Source: Myxococcales bacterium (GTDB lineage Bacteria > Myxococcota_A > Polyangia > Polyangiales > Houyiibacteriaceae). From it: DNA of 64,000 bases. A program made the translations under genes and the position numbers. The DNA lies in NCBI GenBank assembly GCA_029861865.1, contig JAOTYL010000006.1, forward strand, positions 62,001-126,000, written 5' to 3'. The notes beneath the pieces are model-generated. The model was not told the origin of the DNA, searched no databases, and was given only the letters and a program-made list of their open reading frames with translations. The number at the start of each line of letters is the position of its first letter. Within the stretch, counting starts at the first letter, position 1. Positions 42,732-51,228 of the stretch are shown piece after piece.

Positions 42732-44771
42732 GTGCCCCAAACGGTCCTCCTTCTCGACGATGATGCCCAGTTCCGTTCGAGCGTCACCCCAGCGCTCGAG
42801 GCGTTCGGGCTGCGTGTCATCCACGCGAGCAAGGGGAGCATCGCCCGGGCGCTGATCGAGGAGGCCGAGCCCTCGGTACTGGTAGTCGATGGGCTTCTTC
42901 CCGACATCAACGGCATCGTCTGGATCGAGGAGTTGCGCCGTTCCGGTTATCAGACGCCGGTCATCTTCGTTTCAGCTTTTTATCGCGACCTGACCACATT
43001 CAAGCACCTCACCCACGAGCTCGATGTGCTGAGGGTGTTTCACAAACCCGTCACCGTCGAACGATTTGCGCGTGAGGTCGCCAATGCGATCTCCGCGCCC
43101 ATCAGTCTCACGCCCGCCGATCGCCGCCCCATAGCCCAGGAGCGCCCGCCGGACGCTGTGATTTTTCCTGACGAGCCTTCAGAGCCGCAGCGCGTCCGAG
43201 ACGTAAACGCGTATTCTACCCTCCTGCCGGTCGCGGCCGACAATCTGACCGGCGCAATCCGGCGTGTGCATGCGGAGACTGCGCGTACCAGCGTCGTGGC
43301 CGAGGCCCTTCGACAGGCGCACGACCTTCAGGGCGCCGCCGAGACTCACGGATTCACCGAGATCTCAGTGGCCGCCGCCCGAATCGAGAATGAGCTCCGC
43401 GAGTTACAGAGGTCTGGACGACTGGACTGGTCTGCGATGTTCGAGTCGATCGACGAGGTGCGCACGCATGCTGCGGCAGCGGTGGGTCAGCCAGCTGAGT
43501 CCCTCAAGCCCGTTGCAGCGGCGCCCCCTTCGGTGACGCCTGCTGCGTCCTTCTTCTTGCACCGAGCGGTTCCCCGTGACTTCGTCCCTACTATTCTCGT
43601 CCTCGAAGACGATCCTGCAATGATCGCCTACCTTCGCTCCGCCTTCGACGAAGTTCTGGTGCATCTTCGTCCTGTGGGTACCGTCGACGAGGCTCTGAAA
43701 ATCGCCGGCCGAACCCCACCAACTGCGGCGATCATCGGTTGGCCTCTCGAGGACCGGGATGCTTTGCGAAAATTCCTCGGGATGCTCAGAGCGATACCCG
43801 AGTGCTCAGAGGCTCCCGTGATCCTGCTCTCCGTCGACGACGACCCACACACGCGAGCCCTTGCCGCGCAACTCGGCGTGGACATCTTTTTGGCGCATCC
43901 GATCGAGCTCGTGCGCTTGCATCACGCAGTGGAGACGGCGGTGGAACGGGCGACGACCCCTCGGCCGAAGGTCGCCGTCCTCAGAGACTCCGATGCCGCG
44001 AAGCAGATCGAAGAAGCCGGGATCGAGTGCTTTCTCTACTTCAGCTTGGAAGAGCTTCTTCGCGAGGTCGACGTCCAGTGTCCCGATGTCGTGCTGATCG
44101 GCTCGACGGTGACCGGTGCTCAAGTCCCGGCGATCATTCAAATGTCTAGCTGGGACGCCGCATCGGCATTTCTCTGTTTCGCCGACTCTCCGGTCGCGGA
44201 TAGTCCCGTCATTACCGAGCGCCTCGACCGTAACGGCGGTTGGTTGGCGGAGCTTCATCGAGTGGCCGAACGCATCGCGCGCATGCGTCGCCAGCAGTTG
44301 CGCTGCAGCCAGACTGGGTTGCTACTTCGGACGGCCGCCATTGCGGGCCTTGAAAACGGCCTGTCTTCCAGTCAACGTCATGGCCGGACCTATTCGATCG
44401 GGCTGATCAGCCCCTTAGGTCTCGCTGCGCTCGACCACATGCAGGCGCGTCGCTTACGCACGTATCTCGGTCGGTTGATCTCCGGCCGTTTTCGTCGCGA
44501 GGACGTCCGGGGCCGCTGGGACGACGACGCGTTCGTCGTCGGGTTCGAGGGCGCGAGTGCGCGTGCCGTGGTCGAAGTGGTGCGTAGGCTCCAAGAGGAG
44601 CTCGCCGTGCACCGACAGCGTCGGCCTGACGAGCTTTCGCTCCTCCAGGTCGCCATTGGGTTGGCCTCTTATCCTCTCGACGGTGACACGACCCGTGCAC
44701 TGATTTTAGCCGCACACGAGCGTCTCGAAACCGCGATCGAGCGAGGGTCAGAGTCGCTGGTTTGGCGGTAA
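42732..44771 (+). CDS. Receiver-Hpt-degenerate receivers-degenerate GGDEF scaffold protein
   Basis: 679 residues from a GTG at 42732. Residues 1-120 are an intact receiver (DDD 9-11, Asp53, Lys105). An Hpt-like domain has His197 in HDLQGAAETHG. A second receiver-like domain (~286-405) keeps LEDDP but has Gly336 where the acceptor Asp should be; a third (~412-480) also has Gly at that position (PDVVLIGSTVTG). The C-terminal ~130 residues resemble GGDEF, but the signature is WDDDAF and the start reads QTGLLLRT, so c-di-GMP synthesis is unlikely. It seems to be a phosphorelay or scaffold protein. Confidence 0.85.
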   Translation: MPQTVLLLDDDAQFRSSVTPALEAFGLRVIHASKGSIARALIEEAEPSVLVVDGLLPDINGIVWIEELRRSGYQTPVIFVSAFYRDLTTFKHLTHELDVLRVFHKPVTVERFAREVANAISAPISLTPADRRPIAQERPPDAVIFPDEPSEPQRVRDVNAYSTLLPVAADNLTGAIRRVHAETARTSVVAEALRQAHDLQGAAETHGFTEISVAAARIENELRELQRSGRLDWSAMFESIDEVRTHAAAAVGQPAESLKPVAAAPPSVTPAASFFLHRAVPRDFVPTILVLEDDPAMIAYLRSAFDEVLVHLRPVGTVDEALKIAGRTPPTAAIIGWPLEDRDALRKFLGMLRAIPECSEAPVILLSVDDDPHTRALAAQLGVDIFLAHPIELVRLHHAVETAVERATTPRPKVAVLRDSDAAKQIEEAGIECFLYFSLEELLREVDVQCPDVVLIGSTVTGAQVPAIIQMSSWDAASAFLCFADSPVADSPVITERLDRNGGWLAELHRVAERIARMRRQQLRCSQTGLLLRTAAIAGLENGLSSSQRHGRTYSIGLISPLGLAALDHMQARRLRTYLGRLISGRFRREDVRGRWDDDAFVVGFEGASARAVVEVVRRLQEELAVHRQRRPDELSLLQVAIGLASYPLDGDTTRALILAAHERLETAIERGSESLVWR

Positions 44772-44819
44772 CGAGGTGGCTCGCGCCATCCATAACAACG
44801 GTGTAGACTTCAGGTATTG

Positions 44820-45830
44820 ATGCACCCTTCCGCGCGTCCCGGCCCAACAGAGGCTGACGTAGCCGCCGACATCGAAGTCGCCGACCCCGGTCTCTTGCTG
44901 AAACTGAGCGGCCCTGGCGGTTCGAACCTCCGTGTCCTCGAAGGCGAGCTCGGGGTATCGATGGGCTTGCGCGGTTCGACGATCCACATCCAGGGCCCAA
45001 ACCGAGACGTCGAAATGGTGGAGCGCGTCCTGCACGAGCTGATCGACGCGCTTCAGCTTCGAGATCTCACTCCGGTCGAGATGGCACGCGCCGCACGGAC
45101 CCTGCGTGCCAACCCGCAACTGCGGCTTCGCGCCTTGTTGGACGACGTGGTGCTGACGACGTCGAACCGTAGGATCGTCTCCCCCAAGGGCGTTACGCAG
45201 CAAAACTATATTCAGGCGATCCGCACGCACGACCTGGTGTTCGGGATTGGCCCCGCAGGCACTGGTAAGACCTATCTGGCGATGGCAATGGCGATTCGCG
45301 CGCTTCAAGAGCGACAAGTGAAACGCATCATATTGACGCGTCCAGCTGTCGAAGCAGGCGAACGACTCGGTTTCTTGCCCGGCGACTTGGCGGAGAAGAT
45401 CAATCCCTACCTCCGTCCGTTGTACGATGCGCTGCACGACATGATGGAACCCGGCAAGATCACCGCATTGCTCGAGCGAGGCACGATCGAGGTGGCGCCG
45501 CTCGCATTCATGCGCGGTCGGACCCTCAACAACTGTTTCGTGGTACTCGACGAAGCTCAAAACACGACGCCCGAGCAGATGAAGATGTTCCTCACCCGCC
45601 TTGGGTTCGATGCCAAGGGAGTCATCACCGGCGATGTGACCCAGGTGGATCTGCCCGGAGGCGCCCGAAGCGGCCTCCGACATGCCGAACATGTCCTGCG
45701 CTCCATCCAAGGGATCGACTTCGTCTATTTCTCGCACGCCGACGTCGTGCGGCACCCTCTAGTGCAGCAAATTGTACAGGCCTACGACGCTCACGAGTCG
45801 ACTGGAAATGCGTCAGACGATGACATCTAA
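44820..45830 (+). CDS. phoH: PhoH-family ATPase
   Basis: 336 residues from the ATG at 44820 (a TTG precedes it). An N-terminal KH-like region (~20-75) is followed by the PhoH P-loop ATPase: Walker A GPAGTGKT (~143-150), RPAVEAGERLGFLPGDL, Walker B FVVLDEAQNTTPEQMKMFLT and GDVTQVDLP. The family is linked to RNA metabolism and ribosome assembly. The usual neighbour ybeY is absent. TAGACT lies 10 bases upstream of the ATG. Confidence 0.92.
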   Translation: MHPSARPGPTEADVAADIEVADPGLLLKLSGPGGSNLRVLEGELGVSMGLRGSTIHIQGPNRDVEMVERVLHELIDALQLRDLTPVEMARAARTLRANPQLRLRALLDDVVLTTSNRRIVSPKGVTQQNYIQAIRTHDLVFGIGPAGTGKTYLAMAMAIRALQERQVKRIILTRPAVEAGERLGFLPGDLAEKINPYLRPLYDALHDMMEPGKITALLERGTIEVAPLAFMRGRTLNNCFVVLDEAQNTTPEQMKMFLTRLGFDAKGVITGDVTQVDLPGGARSGLRHAEHVLRSIQGIDFVYFSHADVVRHPLVQQIVQAYDAHESTGNASDDDI

Positions 45831-45847
45831 ACGCTCCCTGGTATGCT
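45820..45847 (+). promoter_or_regulatory. Candidate promoter of the cysteine synthase gene (near-leaderless)
   Basis: ATGACA (45820-45825) and TATGCT (45842-45847) are 16 bases apart; the start codon is only 9 bases after the -10. Transcription would start at or within 1-3 bases of the ATG. No Shine-Dalgarno is present, which is consistent with leaderless translation. Confidence 0.4.
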
Positions 45848-45856
45848 AGCGCTCAC

Positions 45857-46765
45857 ATGACTGAGCGAATCTACGACGGGGCACTCGATCTAATCGGCCG
45901 TACACCCCTGGTGCGTCTCCGACGCATCGCAGGCGAAAAAGGAGCCGAGATTTGCGGCAAGCTCGAGTCGAACAATGTCGCAGGCTCCGTCAAGGACCGC
46001 CCGGCTCTATCGATGATCCTCGCGGCCGAAGAGTCGGGAGAGCTTGGTCCCGGCTCCACGATCGTGGAAGCGACGAGCGGCAACACCGGTATAAGCCTCG
46101 CGATGATCTGTGCCGTACGCGGCTACCGTTGCGTGATCGTAATGCCTGAGGACATGAGCGCGGCACGGCGTCACATCCTCAAGTCGTACGGTGCGGACGT
46201 GATTCTCACGCCCGCAGACGACGGGATGGCGGGCGCGGTCGAGCAGGCTGAGCACGTACTGCAGACCACGCCTGACTCCATGATGTGCGGTCAATTCGAG
46301 AACCCAGCCAATCCGGACGTCCACGAGCGCACCACAGCCGAGGAGATTTGGGAGGCTACTCAGGGCGAGGTCGACGCCTTTGTCGCAGGTGTCGGCACGG
46401 GGGGAACGGTGACCGGTGTGGGGCGTGTCTTCAAAAAACGAAACCCTGCGATTCGCATCATCGCTGTCGAGCCGCGCGCAAGCGCGGTGTTGTCGGGCGG
46501 TAAACCTGGGCTTCACGGGATTCAAGGTCTTGGCGCGGGCTTCGTTCCTCAGGTTCTCGATACCGAATTGGTCGACGAGGTGATCACCGTCACCGACTTA
46601 GCGGCCGAGCGAATGACCAAACGTCTCGCGCGTGAGGAAGGTCTTCTTCTCGGACCGTCATCGGGTGCCAACGTTCACGCCGCGCTCGAGGTTTCACGCC
46701 GGATGCAAAGCGGGCAACGCATCGTCACGATTCTTTGCGATGGCGGCGAGCGTTATCTCTGCTGA
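45857..46765 (+). CDS. cysK: Cysteine synthase (O-acetylserine sulfhydrylase)
   Basis: 302 residues of fold-type II PLP enzyme. The PLP lysine is Lys46 (GSVKDRPA), the Asn/Ser loop is TSGNTG (74-79), and GVGTGGTVTGVG binds the phosphate. It makes cysteine from O-acetylserine and sulfide; cysK and cysM cannot be separated safely. The C-terminus stops at GGERYLC, a few residues short of the usual end. It may be co-transcribed with the SMUG1-like gene 7 bases downstream. Confidence 0.93.
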   Translation: MTERIYDGALDLIGRTPLVRLRRIAGEKGAEICGKLESNNVAGSVKDRPALSMILAAEESGELGPGSTIVEATSGNTGISLAMICAVRGYRCVIVMPEDMSAARRHILKSYGADVILTPADDGMAGAVEQAEHVLQTTPDSMMCGQFENPANPDVHERTTAEEIWEATQGEVDAFVAGVGTGGTVTGVGRVFKKRNPAIRIIAVEPRASAVLSGGKPGLHGIQGLGAGFVPQVLDTELVDEVITVTDLAAERMTKRLAREEGLLLGPSSGANVHAALEVSRRMQSGQRIVTILCDGGERYLC

Positions 46766-46772
46766 ACTGGCC

Positions 46773-47486
46773 ATGTCGGATCTGACCAAAATCTCGCGTG
46801 CTCTGTCGCGTGCAATGTCCAAGATTCGTTTCGGTGACCCGGTCGCGTATGTCTACAATCCGCTGAGCTACGCAAGATCGGCACACGAGCTCTATCTGAG
46901 TCGCTTTGGCGAGGGCCGCAAAGAGGTAGTGCTGGTCGGTATGAACCCCGGGCCGTTCGGCATGGCTCAAACGGGGGTACCGTTTGGCGACGTGAGCTTC
47001 GTGAGAGATTGGATGGGAATCGAGGCGCCCGTCGCTAAGCCTGCCGAGCAACATCCCAAACGCCCCGTCCTCGGTTTTGACTGCCCGCGCTCGGAGGTGA
47101 GCGGCTCTCGGCTTTGGGGCTGGGCAAAAGCGCGATTTGAAACACCTGACCGTTTCTTCTCTCGCTTCTTCGTCATCAACTACTGCCCGTTGGTCTTCAT
47201 CGAATCGACGGGTCGCAACCGAACGCCAGACAAGCTTGCGGTCGAAGAGCGCGAGGCACTGCTGCCGGCATGCGATCGCGCGCTTCGTGATGCAATCGCA
47301 GTGCTTCAACCCGACCGGGTCGTTGGTGTCGGTGCATGGGCAACGAAGCGCGCAAGGGCGGCCCTTCGAGATGATGGGCTGGCGATCGGAACCGTATTGC
47401 ACCCAAGCCCTGCAAGCCCCAAGGCAAACCGTGGTTGGGCCGCTCAAGCCGAAAACGATTTGCTTGGACTCGGCATCAAGTTATAA
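46773..47486 (+). CDS. SMUG1-type uracil-DNA glycosylase
   Basis: 237 residues from the ATG at 46773 (an in-frame ATG at 46740 would overlap the cysteine synthase gene). The active-site motif is GMNPGPFGMAQTGVPFGDV (Asn58) and the intercalating/His motif is HPSPASPKANRGW (His210), both diagnostic of the single-strand-selective SMUG1 family. It excises uracil and related pyrimidine lesions from DNA. SMUG1 is best known from animals, with homologues in some bacteria including myxobacteria. Confidence 0.9.
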   Translation: MSDLTKISRALSRAMSKIRFGDPVAYVYNPLSYARSAHELYLSRFGEGRKEVVLVGMNPGPFGMAQTGVPFGDVSFVRDWMGIEAPVAKPAEQHPKRPVLGFDCPRSEVSGSRLWGWAKARFETPDRFFSRFFVINYCPLVFIESTGRNRTPDKLAVEEREALLPACDRALRDAIAVLQPDRVVGVGAWATKRARAALRDDGLAIGTVLHPSPASPKANRGWAAQAENDLLGLGIKL

Positions 47487-47534
47487 CGCCAGCGTCGGTT
47501 CGTAGTGAAGATGCGGGCCGCGGGGGTCGATCAG

Positions 47535-47798
47535 ATGTTCAAGCTCCTTTTCTTCGTCTGTCTCGTCGTCTTCATCGGCTGCGGGCACGAAAGCGCTGCG
47601 ACCCAACAGATACGGAGCGCCGCTGCCGTCGACTTGAGCTGCGACGAATCAGTCATCGAGATCGTCGAAGACGCCCCGATGGAAAAGCGCGTAAGCGGTT
47701 GTGGCAGGACACTGACGTACATGTACAAGTGCAACCCGACCCCTGGAGGGGGACAGGACTGTCGGTGGAAAGCGGTGCCCGACAAGGGGAACGACTAG
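47535..47798 (+). CDS. Small lipoprotein with four-Cys domain
   Basis: 87 residues from the ATG at 47535 (earlier GTG at 47505 and ATG at 47511 are possible). A signal peptide ends VFIGC (Cys16). The mature part keeps DLSCDESVIEIVEDAPMEKR, VSGCGRTLTYMYKC and CRWKAVP, a pattern I associate with a small myxobacterial lipoprotein family of unknown function. The end overlaps the convergent kinase gene by 4 bases. Confidence 0.75.
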   Translation: MFKLLFFVCLVVFIGCGHESAATQQIRSAAAVDLSCDESVIEIVEDAPMEKRVSGCGRTLTYMYKCNPTPGGGQDCRWKAVPDKGND

Positions 47799-49045
47799 GG
47801 CTTCTTCGTCGTTTGCGTTTTTGCCCGAAGGGCCTCGATGTCGGGATTGCTCGGGTCATACTCGGTCGCGCGGTCTAGAGCCGCCTGTGCGGCCGCCACG
47901 TCCCCTTCTCGAAGCGCTTCGCGTGCACGGGCAAGCTCGTCCTTTGCCGCCTCCTCACGCTCGTGAGGGGTGCGAGGGATGACGGTTTCAGTGCCGGTGT
48001 CAGCGTCAGTGACAGTGACAGTGCCAACGTCAGTGACAGCGTTAGCGTCAGCGTCAGTGCCAGCGTCAGTAACAGCGCCAGCGTCGGTGTCAGTGCTGGG
48101 GGGTTCGAGCGGGTAGCCCAGTACTGCCCATGCGGCCAACGCTGCGCCGAGGAGGAGCACGAAGATCATCGGAAGGCTTCTCCGTCGCCGGCCGGGTATC
48201 GTCGGGGACTTGCCCGCGTAAGCCTCGCGTAGGGCGGAGACCAGAGTGCGTGCACTGGCGAAGCGTGCGCCTGGATTCTTGTTGAGCGCCCGCATGATGA
48301 CTCGATCGACCTGAACCGGGATCGCAGCTCCTCGGTCGGTCTCGCTCGGCGGTATCGGGTCTTTATACATGACGTTCTGCGCCACGACGATCGCCTCGAC
48401 GCCCGGAAAGGCGCGCTCTCCCGATGCGGCTTCGTACAAGACGGCGCCTAACGAAAACAGATCGGTCTTCTCGCTGTATTCCCCCTTGAGAAGAGTCTCT
48501 GGTGCGGCGTAGCAAGGCGTGCCGAGAAACTGCCCCTCTTTCGTCAGGTCCGCGTTGGGTATGCGGGCGATGCCGAAGTCCGCAAGTTTCACCTGTCCGT
48601 TGTCGGTGATCAGCAAGTTCTCGGGCTTCAGATCGCGATGAATCACCCCCGCCGCGTGTGCTGTTGCGAGCGCATCGGCGATCTGTTGTGCAACGTAGAG
48701 GAGCTGATCTTTCTGCAGCGGCCCCCCCTTTCGAAGCTGCTGCTTCAGCGTGTGGCCTGGGACGTACTCGAACACGAGATAAGGGCCGTGCTGCGGATCG
48801 TCACCAACGTCGAATATTTGAACGATATTCGGATGGTGGAGCCGTGCCGCAGCTCTTGCTTCGTTTTGGAAACGACTCAGAAACATGCGGCGACTTTCTT
48901 CGTCGAGGTGCACATCGCGCAGGGTCTTGATCGCCACGCGTCGATCGAGATCAGCGTCACGCGCGAGATAGACATAGCCCATCGAACCTGACCCGAGCAG
49001 TCGTTCGATGCGGTAGCGGCCGATCTGTTGCGGCGTGTTTTCCAT
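47795..49045 (-). CDS. Eukaryotic-type Ser/Thr protein kinase, membrane-anchored
   Basis: 416 residues. Kinase domain ~10-275: glycine loop GSGSMGYVY, Lys40 (VAIK), HRDLKPEN with Asp138, DFG at 156-158, APE loop. One membrane segment (~291-310) is followed by a Thr/Asp/Val-rich linker (~317-355) encoded by hexamer repeats and a short helical, TPR-like end (AREALREGDVAAAQAALDRA). The catalytic domain faces the cytoplasm. It may phosphorylate Thr residues recognised by FHA proteins such as the first gene of this window (inference). Confidence 0.92.
   Translation of the reverse strand: MENTPQQIGRYRIERLLGSGSMGYVYLARDADLDRRVAIKTLRDVHLDEESRRMFLSRFQNEARAAARLHHPNIVQIFDVGDDPQHGPYLVFEYVPGHTLKQQLRKGGPLQKDQLLYVAQQIADALATAHAAGVIHRDLKPENLLITDNGQVKLADFGIARIPNADLTKEGQFLGTPCYAAPETLLKGEYSEKTDLFSLGAVLYEAASGERAFPGVEAIVVAQNVMYKDPIPPSETDRGAAIPVQVDRVIMRALNKNPGARFASARTLVSALREAYAGKSPTIPGRRRRSLPMIFVLLLGAALAAWAVLGYPLEPPSTDTDAGAVTDAGTDADANAVTDVGTVTVTDADTGTETVIPRTPHEREEAAKDELARAREALREGDVAAAQAALDRATEYDPSNPDIEALRAKTQTTKKP
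47989..48096. repeat. Hexamer array inside the Ser/Thr kinase gene
   Basis: About 18 in-phase hexamers (CAGTGA, CAGCGT, CAGTGC and variants) on the plus strand. Read on the minus strand they give the T-D-A-G/T-D-A-D linker after the membrane segment. The family matches the intergenic arrays at 31641, 35308 and 54155. Confidence 0.85.
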
Positions 49046-49077
49046 GGGCGCGATCTAGTGCAAGCGTAGGGTGGAAG

Positions 49078-50487
49078 CTAGAGACGGTGGAGCTTGACGG
49101 TATTGGTCCTACCCGACGTGGGCCACGCCAGCACCATCGCGAACGCCTCGCCTCTCTTGCATAGGTCTTCTCTCACCAGTACTTCAGTCGCGATTCGAAG
49201 CGTTTCGTCGAGAGATTCCGGCGGAACTTCCACCTTGGGAATGACGCCCCATTCGAGTGCGAGTCGACGCGCGACACGAACTTGGCTAGTCACTGCGACG
49301 ATGGGTGCCCGCGGGCGTTGCTCGGACAGAAGTCGCGCGGATCGCCCGTCGTGGGTAAACACCACTACTGCCATTAGCGGGAGATTCGTGGTCAATACGG
49401 CGGCTGCGCGGGCCGCCGCGTTAGCAAAGGGCCACTCTTCGTTGCCTTCGTCCCGGAGCTCCCTGAACTCTTTCGAAAAGTCTTCGACGTAGTCGGACTC
49501 TACATCGCAAATGATCGCGTCCATCATCTGGAGGGCTTGGACCGGGTAGCGACCGGCCGCCGTTTCGCCGCTGAGCATGAGCGCATCGCTTCCGTCCATC
49601 ACGGCGTTCGCCACGTCGGCAGCCTCGGCGCGGGTCGGGCGTGGATTGCGAATCATCGAATCCAGCATCTGTGTCGCGGTGATCACGAGCTTTCCGCGTG
49701 CATTCGCTTCCCGGATGATACGCTTTTGAATGAGTGGCACGCGCTCGGCGCCAAGCTCGACGCCGAGATCGCCTCGAGCGATCATGATACCGTCCGCGGC
49801 ATCGACGATCTCCAACAATGCCGCAACTGCGTCGGGTCGCTCTATCTTCGCGATGACCGGAACGTCGCCTGCCAACGCTTTGGTCTCGCGAACGTCTTCT
49901 GCCGATCGAACGAAGGACAGGGCGATGTAGTCGACCGCGAGCTCCGAGATCGCGAACGCCAGGTCAGCCCGATCTTTGTCGGCCAACGCCGGCGCGCTGA
50001 CCGCCACTCCAGGGAGGTTCATACCCTTGTTGTTTGAGAGCGGTCCGCCGTCTTGGACGATCGTATGCACGGTGTTTCCGTCTACCGATTCTATGCGCAG
50101 GCGTATCAACCCATCGTCGAGAGCGACTGCGTCTCCTGGCCTCACGTCTTGCGCGAGCGACTTGTAACTGACCGACACGATCTCCTGCGTTCCTTCGATA
50201 TCCTCGGTGGTGAGAGCAAAGCGGTCACCTGCGGCGAGCTCGATCGGGCCTGATGCGAAGGTCCCGATCCGCATTTTTGGTCCTTGAAGGTCGGCCAGGA
50301 TGGCCATGGGCCGTCTCGCCGCGGACGCAGCTTCACGAACGAGCGTTGCGATCGCCCGGTGGCCTTCGTGGTCGCCATGGGAAAAGTTGAGCCGTGCGCA
50401 GTTCATGCCGGCCGACACCAGCGCCGCGATTTTGTGTTTCGTGTCGCTGGCTGGCCCGAGCGTGCAGACGATTTTGGTGCGTCTCAC
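49078..50487 (-). CDS. pyk: Pyruvate kinase
   Basis: 469 residues from a GTG at 50487. Signature elements of the family are present: TKIVCTLGPASD at the start, LNFSHGDHEGH, ADLQGPKMRIG, the active-site strand IAKIERPDA, MIARGDLGVELG and TATQMLDSMI. The C-terminal regulatory domain is complete. It converts phosphoenolpyruvate and ADP to pyruvate and ATP. No ribosome site is obvious. It lies between the kinase and the outer-membrane-type gene. Confidence 0.96.
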   Translation of the reverse strand: MRRTKIVCTLGPASDTKHKIAALVSAGMNCARLNFSHGDHEGHRAIATLVREAASAARRPMAILADLQGPKMRIGTFASGPIELAAGDRFALTTEDIEGTQEIVSVSYKSLAQDVRPGDAVALDDGLIRLRIESVDGNTVHTIVQDGGPLSNNKGMNLPGVAVSAPALADKDRADLAFAISELAVDYIALSFVRSAEDVRETKALAGDVPVIAKIERPDAVAALLEIVDAADGIMIARGDLGVELGAERVPLIQKRIIREANARGKLVITATQMLDSMIRNPRPTRAEAADVANAVMDGSDALMLSGETAAGRYPVQALQMMDAIICDVESDYVEDFSKEFRELRDEGNEEWPFANAAARAAAVLTTNLPLMAVVVFTHDGRSARLLSEQRPRAPIVAVTSQVRVARRLALEWGVIPKVEVPPESLDETLRIATEVLVREDLCKRGEAFAMVLAWPTSGRTNTVKLHRL

Positions 50488-50523
50488 ACCGCGGTTGTAG
50501 CGAGGATCGTCCCGACCGCCAAC

Positions 50524-51168
50524 CTATCGGCGCCGATACCGTGCTGGCTCCCAGCGGCTGATGTTTGCTTTGAATCCCAAACGCACGACGAAAGTGAGAT
50601 AAAGCGTCCATTCGCTTCGGTCGATGTTCGGCTGTGTGTTTCGGTTGGACGGGTCGGCGCTGATGTATCTCGTTCCAACTCGTAACCAGAGCCCGCGGAG
50701 CGTGGCGCGCGGTCGGTAGATCGGTATCCCAAACCCGAAACCGACTCCGAGGGCCGAGCTTTGATCGCCATCCAAGAGAAAAGCAGCGCCTAGCTCGATA
50801 TAGATCGACTGCAACATCAAGTCGGCGAACTCGTTCCAAGTTTGTTTGTAGAGAAAGAAGAGCGCCGGGAAGAGCGGGCGAACGTCGACGCCGAGAAACA
50901 GGTACTGGCCCGAATCCGGACCCCAGCGTCCGGACACCACGAACCCCGCGGCGTCTGCGACGAGGAGTCTCGCCTCCCCCACGATCGAGATATCGGCCTC
51001 ACGCGAGATCCAGGTGGCCCCAGGGCCCGCGCCCAACGCCAAGGTCAGGCCCCGATCCCAGCGACCATAGAGGCCATCACCGCCACGCTGAGCGCTAGCA
51101 GAGCCGCCAAACGTCGAAAGGACCAGGATCGAGCCGACGATCGCCCCAAGCCGGACGTCCCGTGTCAT
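50524..51168 (-). CDS. Putative outer-membrane beta-barrel protein
   Basis: 214 residues from the ATG at 51168; the longer open frame overlaps the divergent kinase. The signal peptide ends SASAQ (1-27). The rest alternates amphipathic beta strands with Gly and aromatic residues (LTLALGAGPGATW, YLFLGVDVRPLFP, YIELGAAFLLDG, GVGFGFGIPIYRP, LYLTFVVRLGF), consistent with an eight-strand barrel. The function is unknown. It is divergent from the sensor kinase gene with 60 bases between starts. Confidence 0.7.
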   Translation of the reverse strand: MTRDVRLGAIVGSILVLSTFGGSASAQRGGDGLYGRWDRGLTLALGAGPGATWISREADISIVGEARLLVADAAGFVVSGRWGPDSGQYLFLGVDVRPLFPALFFLYKQTWNEFADLMLQSIYIELGAAFLLDGDQSSALGVGFGFGIPIYRPRATLRGLWLRVGTRYISADPSNRNTQPNIDRSEWTLYLTFVVRLGFKANISRWEPARYRRR

Positions 51169-51228
51169 GATTTCCCCATGCACTGGCCGGCGTGGCGGGT
51201 CAAGAACCAGAGGCTGTAGACTGTAAGG

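Noticed and set aside
42732..44771. Active diguanylate cyclase
   Set aside because: The signature reads WDDDAF, so the active-site Gly-Gly is lost.
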